A stretch of DNA of 8,761 bases. It comes from Bacilli bacterium. GTDB taxonomy: Bacteria > Bacillota_I > Bacilli_A > RFN20 > UBA1709. Positions 1 through 6,297 of this stretch are shown here, one piece after another. The translations under genes and the position numbers were made by a program. The notes below the pieces were generated by a model, which was not told the DNA's origin, searched no databases, and saw nothing but the letters and a program-made list of their open reading frames with translations. Numbering within the stretch: position 1 is the stretch's first letter; each line of letters begins with the position of its first letter. Location of the stretch: the NCBI GenBank assembly GCA_028694305.1, contig JAQUTO010000033.1:1-8761 (forward strand), given 5' to 3'.

Positions 1-2
1 TT

Positions 3-944
3 TTGCAAAAGCATGGTGAGTTTATCACTCAATTTGAAGAAATTAAACATAGTGGTGACATGACTTATGGCGTGGTCTTCTTATCAAGACTTGCTTATGA
101 TGCCATTGAATGGCGTTGTAAAGCCTTGATGACATTACCTGAACCAGAACCAAGTTATGGCAATGTTCGAGTTATTGAAAAAGTTGTTGAAAAGGTAGTT
201 GAGAAAGAGGTCCCGGTCTATATTGAAAAACCAGTGCCACAACCAATTATCGAAGAAAAGATTGTCCATCAAGAAATCGAACCAGAGCGTGAAAGTGAAG
301 AAAAAGAACCACCAGAAAATGAAGTGGATATTATTAAACCTTTTGTTGCTCCAGTCGAATCTAAAAAGAGTACTTATGAATTTGAACAAGATCCTTTCTT
401 AAAGTTTGAAGCCAAGAAAGAAGAACCTGAGATTAAAGTTACTGAAACTGTGGTTGAAGAAGAAATAACGAAGCCACAAGTTGAAGTTACACCAGTGGTT
501 GAACCAACTCCAATTCCTGAAGTTAAGGTTGAGCCAGTTATTCAAAGTGAAGAAGTTAAACCTCAAGAACAACCTGTTGTTGCTCCAAAAGAAAAACCTA
601 AACCACAAGAGCAATATGTGGCACCAAAAGTGATGGCCCAACCATTGTCTAATGATATTAAACTTGATTTAGATTCGTTAGAAGGACTAGAAGAGACCGA
701 ATATGCTCAACGTTTAGTGGAAATGCAACCACTATTGAAATATCGGCAAGCTCTCTTCTTTGCAACTCACCGAGTTTATGGTAGTTATTACACAATCGGT
801 CAATTTAAGAAATTTAATGAATGCGCCTATGAAACGGCTAGAACATCAATGGATTTCTTAACTTCATTAGGTTTGTACCGCAAGGAACAATTAAAGAATA
901 AGTTCGTTTATACACCTGCTACTAAAATTGGCGGTGAGTTCTAA
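3..944 (+). CDS. Uncharacterised protein with Glu/Pro/Val-rich linker and probable C-terminal winged helix (5' end outside window)
   Basis: I do not recognise this gene. The frame is open to the left edge and the first possible start is a TTG at position 3 with no visible ribosome binding site, so the gene probably begins upstream. At least 313 residues are visible. Residues 1-45 look globular. Residues about 46-215 are low complexity, rich in Glu, Pro, Val and Lys, with VxEK tetrapeptides near 57-68 and proline-rich segments (EVTPVVEPTP, KPQEQ twice), and are probably disordered. Residues about 235-305 look folded: a helix around LLKYRQALFFATHR, then YYTIGQFKKF, then a likely recognition helix (YETARTSMDFLTSLGLY) and a basic wing-like end (RKEQLKNKFVYTP). 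This resembles a winged-helix fold, which is inference. Its stop overlaps the start of the next gene by one base, so the two are probably translated together. The role is unknown; DNA binding or a protein scaffold are both possible. Confidence 0.75.
   Translation: MQKHGEFITQFEEIKHSGDMTYGVVFLSRLAYDAIEWRCKALMTLPEPEPSYGNVRVIEKVVEKVVEKEVPVYIEKPVPQPIIEEKIVHQEIEPERESEEKEPPENEVDIIKPFVAPVESKKSTYEFEQDPFLKFEAKKEEPEIKVTETVVEEEITKPQVEVTPVVEPTPIPEVKVEPVIQSEEVKPQEQPVVAPKEKPKPQEQYVAPKVMAQPLSNDIKLDLDSLEGLEETEYAQRLVEMQPLLKYRQALFFATHRVYGSYYTIGQFKKFNECAYETARTSMDFLTSLGLYRKEQLKNKFVYTPATKIGGEF
171..206 (+). repeat. Three imperfect 12-bp in-frame tandem repeats (VIEK/VVEK/VVEK)
   Basis: Three successive 12-base units (gttattgaaaaa, gttgttgaaaag, gtagttgagaaa) encode VIEK, VVEK and VVEK. 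A degenerate fourth copy (YIEK) follows at residues 73-76. Synonymous differences between units suggest an old duplication or selection on the protein pattern rather than a recent slippage event. It marks the start of the disordered linker. Confidence 0.7.
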
Positions 945-1132
945 TGCCACTATTGTATATTTTATTGATTTGTGGGGGATTAGTAGGAATTGTCTTCTTA
1001 TTAAGGAAGTTAATTCATCGTAATCCAGCTAGTAAGCCACCAAAGAAGAGCCAAAAACAAATTGCTCAAGATGAGGTTGCTAATATGCTTGAAACCACTA
1101 AGATTGAAACGCCAAAGGAAAGTCATAAATGA
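944..1132 (+). CDS. Small single-pass membrane protein, unknown function (62 aa)
   Basis: I do not recognise this protein. Residues about 3-20 (PLLYILLICGGLVGIVFL) form a hydrophobic membrane segment, followed directly by a positive cluster (RKLIHR, then KPPKKSQKQ). By the positive-inside rule the rest should lie in the cytoplasm, giving an N-out/C-in anchor. The remaining 40 residues are charged and polar without a recognisable domain. The start ATG shares its A with the upstream TAA stop (TAATG), and a GGCGGTGAG stretch just before it could act as ribosome binding site. The stop overlaps the hemW start (ATGA). This double overlap supports a real translated gene, not a chance frame. It could be a membrane tether for a neighbouring product, but nothing in the sequence proves that. 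Confidence 0.72.
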   Translation: MPLLYILLICGGLVGIVFLLRKLIHRNPASKPPKKSQKQIAQDEVANMLETTKIETPKESHK

Positions 1133-2229
1133 TTGAAGCAGTCTATATCCATGTCCCTTTTTGCAGTCATATTTGTAATTATTGCGATTTTACTAAAGTG
1201 TTTTATAACAACGGTTGGGCAGAGCAATACTTAAAGATGCTCCAAAAAGAAGCAACTCCATATGCTGATTTACGGGTAAATAGTGTTTATCTAGGCGGAG
1301 GGACTCCCTCGGCACTAAATCAACAAGAATTTGAAACTTTATTATTAATTGCTCGTAAGTTTTTGAAACAAAACGGCGAATTTACTGTTGAAGTTAATTC
1401 CGAGTCATGTGACGAGAATAAAGTCAAATTAATGGCAAAATACCAAGTTAATCGTGTATCTATTGGAGTTCAGACATTCAATCCCGAGTATTTGAAACTG
1501 CTTGGTCGAAAACACAGTGAAGAACAAGTAATTAGTTTGATTAAAATGCTCAAAGAGCACGGTATCACAAATATATCAGCAGATTTAATGTTTGGATTTC
1601 CGCGTGAGACTAAAAAAGTCTTAGGTCAAGATCTTCAAAAGTATTTAGAACTTGGAGTTGAACATATCTCTTGTTATCCACTTCAAATAGAAGAACACAC
1701 CATCTTTGCAAATCAAGGAATAAAAGCCTTAAACGATGACAAAGTATATGCGATGTATGAAGAGATTAATCGGGTTCTAGCCAAAGCTGGTTATAGTCGC
1801 TACGAAATTAGTAATTTTGCTAAAAATGAACATGTTTCGAAACACAATCTTGTTTATTGGCATGATCAGGAATACTTAGGCTTAGGTCCAGGTAGTAGTG
1901 GCTATGTCGCTAAAGTTCGTTACGATAACACCAAATCAATTATTGCTTATAACCACGGAGTTACGCGGATAAATGAGCATTTGATTCAAGGTAATGAAGA
2001 AGAATTTGAGTATATTATGTTGAACTTACGTCTCAAAAGTGGAATTGACTTCAAAGATTATCAAAAACGCTTTAATAAAGTATTTCTTGAAGTTTTTAGC
2101 CAAAAAGTTAAAATGTTAGTGGGACAAAATTTAATGTCTTATGATGACGCACATATCTATATTACTGAAAAGGGTATCTATATCTCGAATTCTATTATCG
2201 CTGAATTAACATTAAACCTAGATTATTAA
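1129..2229 (+). CDS. hemW: Radical SAM family haem chaperone HemW (coproporphyrinogen III oxidase-like)
   Basis: This is a 366-residue radical-SAM protein of the HemN/HemW family, near the usual 370-390 residues. The [4Fe-4S] cluster motif is C12-x3-C16-x2-C19, preceded by YIHVPFC. The GGGTP SAM-binding motif is at residues 56-60, followed by SIGVQTF and YEISNFAK. The HNxxYW motif typical of HemW is present (HNLVYW), followed by GLGPGSSGY and a small C-terminal domain. HemW proteins bind haem and are proposed to deliver it to respiratory enzymes; the old label as oxygen-independent coproporphyrinogen oxidase is usually wrong for members with only this cysteine set. The start ATG overlaps the previous stop by four bases and has AAAGGAAAG about 6 bases upstream. 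Its position shortly before hrcA is the common Bacillota arrangement. Family assignment is firm; the exact biochemical role is inferred. Confidence 0.93.
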   Translation: MIEAVYIHVPFCSHICNYCDFTKVFYNNGWAEQYLKMLQKEATPYADLRVNSVYLGGGTPSALNQQEFETLLLIARKFLKQNGEFTVEVNSESCDENKVKLMAKYQVNRVSIGVQTFNPEYLKLLGRKHSEEQVISLIKMLKEHGITNISADLMFGFPRETKKVLGQDLQKYLELGVEHISCYPLQIEEHTIFANQGIKALNDDKVYAMYEEINRVLAKAGYSRYEISNFAKNEHVSKHNLVYWHDQEYLGLGPGSSGYVAKVRYDNTKSIIAYNHGVTRINEHLIQGNEEEFEYIMLNLRLKSGIDFKDYQKRFNKVFLEVFSQKVKMLVGQNLMSYDDAHIYITEKGIYISNSIIAELTLNLDY

Positions 2230-2242
2230 GGAGGGTGAGAAG

Positions 2243-2656
2243 ATGAAAGCAAATTTCCAAGCAAGATTCGTTTGCTATTGTTTTGATTATGCCATAATGT
2301 TCTTATTATCCTTTGGTTTGGTTAGGCTTTTTGGGTTTAGACTTCCATTTGCGGCATATCTAGCTTACTACTTTACTCCAATCAGGTTTTATGCGATTAT
2401 CTTATACTTCTTCTATATCTTGATTTGCTTTGCTTTCTTCAAGGGGGTATCGCTAGGTGGCATCATCTTCAATGTTAGGGTAGTGAATGAAGATAATTCT
2501 AAGATGCCGTTTGGAAAATGTGTGATTCGCTCACTTTTACAAACAGCCTTCCCACTTGCAGTCTTCAATGTTCCATACATGCTAATTTATCGGACACAAA
2601 TATCATTGTTTGATGCCTGTAGTAATAGTAAAACAACTAAAATACGGAATAGATAA
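2243..2656 (+). CDS. RDD family integral membrane protein
   Basis: This 137-residue hydrophobic protein fits the RDD family. It opens with an RF...DY pattern (R8, D15) before the first membrane segment at about residues 15-33. A second segment lies at about 47-66, and the family loop follows it (VSLGGIIFNVRVVNED, matching the usual LGK-x-x-x-x-x-RVV pattern). A weaker hydrophobic stretch lies at about 98-116. The C-terminal SLFDACSNSKTTKI corresponds to the family's final D-x-x-S-x-T-x-V/I element. RDD proteins are mostly of unknown function; some have been linked to ion transport. A strong AAGGAGGG lies 8 bases before the ATG, overlapping the hemW stop, so the gene is the last of the hemW operon. 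The usual LGK is LGG here, a small deviation. Confidence 0.82.
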   Translation: MKANFQARFVCYCFDYAIMFLLSFGLVRLFGFRLPFAAYLAYYFTPIRFYAIILYFFYILICFAFFKGVSLGGIIFNVRVVNEDNSKMPFGKCVIRSLLQTAFPLAVFNVPYMLIYRTQISLFDACSNSKTTKIRNR

Positions 2657-2680
2657 CCCATCTAAGATGGGTTTTTTATT
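2655..2680 (+). terminator. Rho-independent terminator after the RDD gene
   Basis: An 8-bp stem (aacccatc / gatgggtt) with a 3-base loop runs from 2655 to 2673, followed by a T tract. The stem starts inside the TAA stop codon of the RDD gene. It separates the hemW operon from the heat-shock operon. Confidence 0.9.
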
Positions 2681-2692
2681 TGTTTAAAATAA

Positions 2693-2719
2693 TTAGCACT
2701 AAATGCTTGACAGTGCTAG
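2693..2719 (+). promoter_or_regulatory. CIRCE operator 1, overlapping the -35 box
   Basis: The left arm TTAGCACTA (2693-2701) and right arm CAGTGCTAG (2711-2719) are separated by exactly 9 bases, matching the CIRCE layout TTAGCACTC-N9-GAGTGCTAA. The two inner bases and the last base differ from consensus. The spacer and right arm contain the -35 hexamer, so bound HrcA should block RNA polymerase. Confidence 0.88.
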
Positions 2720-2734
2720 TAAAAGTGATATAAT
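2707..2734 (+). promoter_or_regulatory. SigA-type promoter of the hrcA operon
   Basis: A perfect -35 TTGACA (2707-2712) and a perfect -10 TATAAT (2729-2734) are 16 bases apart. A TG at 2726-2727 gives an extended -10. Transcription should start near 2741. It is an intrinsically strong promoter that must depend on repression for control. Confidence 0.92.
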
Positions 2735-2738
2735 GCAC

Positions 2739-2764
2739 TTAGCAATCGAGAAAAAGAGTGCTAA
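2739..2764 (+). promoter_or_regulatory. CIRCE-like operator 2, at the transcription start
   Basis: The left arm TTAGCAATC (2739-2747) and the consensus right arm GAGTGCTAA (2756-2764) are separated by 8 bases rather than the usual 9. The left arm has one change (A for C at the seventh position). It lies at and just after the expected transcription start and immediately before the hrcA ribosome binding site, so it is also in the 5' leader of the mRNA. Confidence 0.8.
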
Positions 2765-2771
2765 AAGGAGG
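2765..2771 (+). promoter_or_regulatory. hrcA ribosome binding site (decides the start codon)
   Basis: A perfect AAGGAGG stands 6 bases before the ATG at 2778. It identifies that ATG as the start rather than the in-frame ATG at 2703, which lies upstream of the -10 box and so would not be in the mRNA. Confidence 0.9.
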
Positions 2772-2777
2772 CTGTTT

Positions 2778-3800
2778 ATGGCAAGTTTAAATCGAAAACA
2801 ACAGATCTTAAAACTGATTGTTGAACACTTTGTGAAGACCGCAGAACCTGTAGGATCACAAACCTTACTTGATCAATATAAATTACCTTATTCTAGTGCT
2901 ACTATTCGAAATGAAATGGCAGAGCTCGAAAACCTAGGTTATCTAGAAAAGACTCATACCTCAAGTGGAAGAGTTCCTAGTGCTTCGGGTTATCGTTACT
3001 ACGTTGATTATCTAAGGGAAGATGATGAGATTGATCCTGAAGCGAAGCAAAAGATTCAAGCTTTATTCTCCAAATCGGATTTCCAAATCGATAATGTCAT
3101 TAAGCAGGGTTGTGAGATTATTGCACAAATGACTCACTTGACCTCGGTCATGCTTGGACCTGATGGAAAACAAGAACGTTTACAAAAAGTTCAATTAATT
3201 CCAATTAATGATAGTAGTGCAGTCGCCATCTTTATTACAGATTGTGGTCACATTGAACACAAAATGTTCTCAATTCCAGTTCAAGTTGGAATCAAAGATG
3301 TTGAGAAATGTATTGAGATTATCAACGATAGAATTGCGGGAACGGCTCTAGATAATGTAGTTGAGAAAATTGATGCATTACAACCAATTATTGCTGAAAA
3401 CGTTAAACATTATGACATTGTTTTCAAAGCCCTAATGGAAGTCTTCAAGAGTTTCAGTAATGATCGGATGAATGTCTTTGGTCGAGAAAATGTTTTAGAA
3501 CAACCTGAGTTCCTAACTGATATTCCAAAGCTTAAGAAACTAGTTAAATTATTAGAAAATGATGAAGCTTGGAAGAATTTAGTGGGAACTGATGATGTCA
3601 CAGTCTTAATCGGTGATGAAAACTCAATTCAATCAAATCTTGATGATATTGCAGTTATTAGTGCCAAACTCAACATATCTGATAATCAGACCAGTCAGAT
3701 AGCGCTGGTAGGACCAACGAGAATGGATTACGATAAGGCAATTAAAATCTTAAAGTATTTCCAAGAGGCCCTAGAGACATATAACAAAGAAAGAGAGTGA
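2778..3800 (+). CDS. hrcA: Heat-inducible transcription repressor HrcA
   Basis: HrcA represses class I heat-shock genes by binding CIRCE and is kept active by the GroEL chaperonin in species studied. The protein is 340 residues from the ATG at 2778, the normal family length. Residues 1-75 form the winged-helix DNA-binding domain, with SATIRNEMAELENLGYLEK (about 40-58) as the recognition region and THTSSGRVPSASGYRYYVDY as the strongly conserved wing that follows. The central region holds the GAF-like dimer domain (LIPINDSSAVAIFITDCGHIEHK). The conserved C-terminal GPTRMDY is at about 312-318. An in-frame ATG 75 bases upstream would add 25 codons, but these run through the promoter and operators. 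The gene heads the operon that it controls, giving autoregulation. It ends seven bases before grpE. Confidence 0.96.
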   Translation: MASLNRKQQILKLIVEHFVKTAEPVGSQTLLDQYKLPYSSATIRNEMAELENLGYLEKTHTSSGRVPSASGYRYYVDYLREDDEIDPEAKQKIQALFSKSDFQIDNVIKQGCEIIAQMTHLTSVMLGPDGKQERLQKVQLIPINDSSAVAIFITDCGHIEHKMFSIPVQVGIKDVEKCIEIINDRIAGTALDNVVEKIDALQPIIAENVKHYDIVFKALMEVFKSFSNDRMNVFGRENVLEQPEFLTDIPKLKKLVKLLENDEAWKNLVGTDDVTVLIGDENSIQSNLDDIAVISAKLNISDNQTSQIALVGPTRMDYDKAIKILKYFQEALETYNKERE

Positions 3801-3807
3801 TAGTTAA

Positions 3808-4398
3808 ATGGATGAAACAAAAACCAATCCTGAAACTCCAGAAACTGAAGAAAAAGGATTAAAAAAGTTCAAGAAAAAAGAAAAGAACCTCGTTCCAAAA
3901 GAAGAGTATGATGCGATGCAAGAGCGTTTCACAAAAGCTCTAAGTACAGCGGCTTATTATGAAAACCAATGCAAGTATTATAAGGGTGAATATGATCGTT
4001 CCTTAAAGTATCGCTCTGAATCTTTAGTGGAAGACTTATTACCGGTTCTAGATGGTTTTCAATTAGCTTTCAAGATGGAACCACCTACTAAGGAAGCCAA
4101 AGATTATCGGATTGGCTTCGAATACGTATATACACTACTTAAGAATACCTTGGAAAGTGAGGGCGTTAGCCCTGTCACTCCTAAAGTTGGAGATTTATTT
4201 AATTCCAAGTTAGAACAAGTGGTCGATACGGTTGAAACTAGCGATGAAAAACAAGATAACCACATCGCCGAGTTCTTATTAAATGGTTACATGTTGAAAG
4301 ACAGATTGATTCGTCCCGCTTCAGTTAAGGTTTTTAAACTTAAAAAAGCAGAAGAAAAAGTCGAAAAGAAAGAAACTGCTAGCAAGGCTAGCAATTAA
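3808..4398 (+). CDS. grpE: Nucleotide exchange factor GrpE
   Basis: GrpE is the cytoplasmic homodimer that releases ADP from DnaK. The 196-residue length is typical. Residues 1-30 are charged and probably disordered. Residues about 31-115 form the long helix, including the family stretch KYRSESLVEDLLPVLDGFQLA (67-87). Residues about 118-178 form the beta domain that touches DnaK, with VGDLFNSKLEQVV and the conserved ending LLNGYMLKDRLIRPASVKV. The family's usual FDP-x-x-HEAV is changed to FNSKLEQVV, so the conserved His-Glu-Ala is missing. A short Lys/Glu tail of about 18 residues follows. The ribosome binding site is weak (GAGAG about 10 bases before the ATG), and hrcA ends only seven bases upstream, so translation may rely on coupling. 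Confidence 0.95.
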   Translation: MDETKTNPETPETEEKGLKKFKKKEKNLVPKEEYDAMQERFTKALSTAAYYENQCKYYKGEYDRSLKYRSESLVEDLLPVLDGFQLAFKMEPPTKEAKDYRIGFEYVYTLLKNTLESEGVSPVTPKVGDLFNSKLEQVVDTVETSDEKQDNHIAEFLLNGYMLKDRLIRPASVKVFKLKKAEEKVEKKETASKASN

Positions 4399-4415
4399 TA
4401 GGAGGATAAATTATT

Positions 4416-6245
4416 ATGGCAAAAGAAGTAATTATTGGTATTGACTTAGGTACAACTAACTCAGTTGTATCATACGTTCAAGATGATGGTAAATGGAAGG
4501 TTATTCCAAACCCAGAGGGTAAGAATACTACTCCATCAGTCGTTGCTTTTAAGAGCGATGGCGAAGAGATTGTTGGTGATGCTGCAAAGCGTCAAGTTAT
4601 TACAAATCCTGACACAGTCTCCTCTATTAAGAGAAAAATGGGCACTAATGAAAAGGTCCATATCTCTTGTATTAACAAGGATTTCACACCACAAGAAATT
4701 TCAGCTAAGATCATTCAATATATGAAGAAATATGCTGAAACTAACTTAGGCCGGCCGATTGAAAAAGCAATCATCACTGTTCCTGCTTACTTTAACGATG
4801 CTCAACGTCAAGCAACTAAGGATGCTGGCACTATTGCTGGGTTAAAGGTTGAAAGAATTATCTCTGAACCTACCGCAGCAGCACTCGCATATGGTATGCA
4901 AAGCAATAAATCAGGCAAGATTCTTGTCTTTGATTTAGGCGGTGGAACATTCGATGTCTCAATTCTTGAAATTGGTGATGGTACATTCGAAGTTATCTCA
5001 ACCTCAGGTGATTCTCACCTCGGTGGTGATGACTGGGATGAAGCTGTCATGAATTGGTTAGCGAGAGATGTTAACAATCAATGCGGAGTTGATGTCCGTA
5101 ACGATAAGATGACTATGCAACGTCTAAGAGATGCTGCTGAAAAGGCTAAGATTGAATTATCAGGTCAAATGACTACTTCAATCACATTACCTTTCTTGGC
5201 TATGAAGAATGGTAGTCCAGTCAACTACAGTGGTGAATTAACTCGGGCTAAGTTTGAAGATTTAACTAAGGACTTACTTGCTAGATGCGAAGGTCCAGTG
5301 AAGAGAGCATTAAGCGATGCTAAGTTGGCTCCAAAAGATCTCAGCGAAGTCTTACTAGTTGGTGGTTCTATCAGAATGCCAGCCGTGGTGGCTTTAGTTA
5401 AGAAACTTCTTCAAAAGGAACCAAACCATTCAATTAACCCTGATGAAGCTGTCTCAATTGGTGCAGCTATTCAAGGCGGAGTTATTGCAGGTGATGTCAA
5501 GGATGTCTTATTACTCGATGTCACACCACTTTCACTCGGTATTGAAACTTTAGGTGGCGTTATGACTGTCTTAATTGGTAGAAATACAACTATTCCTACA
5601 ACTAAGTCACAAGTTTTCTCCACTGCTGAAGATAATCAACCTGCTGTTGATATCATGGTCTTCCAAGGTGAACGGCCAATGGCAAGAGATAATAAGTTAC
5701 TAGGTAACTTTAAACTTGATGGCATTAAGCCAGCTAGACGTGGTCAACCTCGTATTGAAGTTACATTCAACATCGATGTTAACGGTATTGTTAATGTTGC
5801 TGCTAAGGACCTTGATACAAATAAGGAGCAATCAATCACTATTTCTGGAACTTCTGGTTTAAGCAAGTCTGATATTGATCGGATGGTCAAAGAAGCTGAA
5901 ATGAACAAGGAGCAAGATGATAAGCGTAAAGATGAAGTTGAACTCAAGAATAAAGCTGAGCAATACATTCTTTCTATCGATAACTCTCTAGCTGAGGGTG
6001 GCGATAAGATTGATCCAAAACAAAAAGAAGAAGCAACTAAACTCAAGGATGAGTTAAGAGCTGCAATTAATTCTAATGATATGGATACTTTACGTAAGAA
6101 GATTGATGAGCTTGAGAAGGTAGCTGCTTCTATGCAACAATATGCTGCTCAACAACAAGCCCAACAAGGACAACAAGCTGGCACCGCTGAGAAAGCGGCA
6201 GATGACCAAGAAGTTGTCGATGCTCAATACAAAGAGAAACAATAG
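4416..6245 (+). CDS. dnaK: Molecular chaperone DnaK (Hsp70)
   Basis: DnaK is the ATP-driven cytosolic Hsp70 that binds exposed hydrophobic peptides and works with DnaJ and GrpE. The 609 residues match Gram-positive DnaKs. All three Hsp70 signatures are visible: IDLGTTNS (9-16), FDLGGGTFDVSIL (172-184) and VLLVGGSIRMP (312-322). The phosphate-loop context TVPAYFNDAQRQATKDAG is intact. The interdomain linker DVLLLDVTPLSLG (363-375) leads into the substrate domain to about residue 500, then the helical lid. The tail is Gln-rich (QQYAAQQQAQQGQQ) and ends in EVVDAQYKEKQ, a variant of the usual C-terminal EEVVDAEYKE. The usual RGVPQIEV of the substrate domain reads RGQPRIEV. GGAGG stands 10 bases before the ATG, and 17 bases separate it from grpE. 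The stop codon touches a strong hairpin. Confidence 0.98.
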   Translation: MAKEVIIGIDLGTTNSVVSYVQDDGKWKVIPNPEGKNTTPSVVAFKSDGEEIVGDAAKRQVITNPDTVSSIKRKMGTNEKVHISCINKDFTPQEISAKIIQYMKKYAETNLGRPIEKAIITVPAYFNDAQRQATKDAGTIAGLKVERIISEPTAAALAYGMQSNKSGKILVFDLGGGTFDVSILEIGDGTFEVISTSGDSHLGGDDWDEAVMNWLARDVNNQCGVDVRNDKMTMQRLRDAAEKAKIELSGQMTTSITLPFLAMKNGSPVNYSGELTRAKFEDLTKDLLARCEGPVKRALSDAKLAPKDLSEVLLVGGSIRMPAVVALVKKLLQKEPNHSINPDEAVSIGAAIQGGVIAGDVKDVLLLDVTPLSLGIETLGGVMTVLIGRNTTIPTTKSQVFSTAEDNQPAVDIMVFQGERPMARDNKLLGNFKLDGIKPARRGQPRIEVTFNIDVNGIVNVAAKDLDTNKEQSITISGTSGLSKSDIDRMVKEAEMNKEQDDKRKDEVELKNKAEQYILSIDNSLAEGGDKIDPKQKEEATKLKDELRAAINSNDMDTLRKKIDELEKVAASMQQYAAQQQAQQGQQAGTAEKAADDQEVVDAQYKEKQ

Positions 6246-6274
6246 TATTTAGGGGGACAATTCCCCCTAATACT
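6244..6274 (+). promoter_or_regulatory. Strong hairpin between dnaK and dnaJ (no U-tract)
   Basis: The arms 6244-6257 and 6262-6274 form 13 base pairs around a 4-base loop (CAAT), with one bulged T at 6250. The core is five G-C pairs (AGGGGGA with TCCCCCT). The next bases are TCGTCTTAG, without a T run, so it does not look like a normal rho-independent terminator. It begins in the dnaK stop codon. An mRNA-stabilising 3' end, a processing site or a partial terminator lowering dnaJ output are possible. Confidence 0.8.
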
Positions 6275-6297
6275 TCGTCTTAGAAAGGTGGAAAAAC

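Noticed and set aside
135..641. Open frames on the reverse strand opposite the Glu/Pro-rich linker
   Set aside because: They are Phe/Trp/Asn-rich mirror images of the GAA/GTT/CCA-rich coding strand, lack ribosome binding sites and overlap a well-supported operon gene.
1130..1132. Use of UGA as tryptophan, as in mycoplasmas
   Set aside because: UGA ends the 62-residue gene and hrcA at the expected places, and Trp positions such as those in DnaK, HemW and the GH36 motifs use UGG.
944..1132. The 62-residue gene as a frameshifted remnant of a neighbour
   Set aside because: It has its own membrane segment, a start and stop overlapping both neighbours, and no similarity to either adjacent protein; hemW is complete without it.
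2703..2777. N-terminal extension of HrcA from the ATG at 2703
   Set aside because: It runs through the -35, -10 and both CIRCE elements, and the optimal ribosome binding site points to ATG 2778.
6244..6274. The dnaK-dnaJ hairpin as an ordinary rho-independent terminator
   Set aside because: No T run follows the stem, and dnaJ downstream has only a ribosome binding site and no clear promoter of its own, so full termination would silence it.
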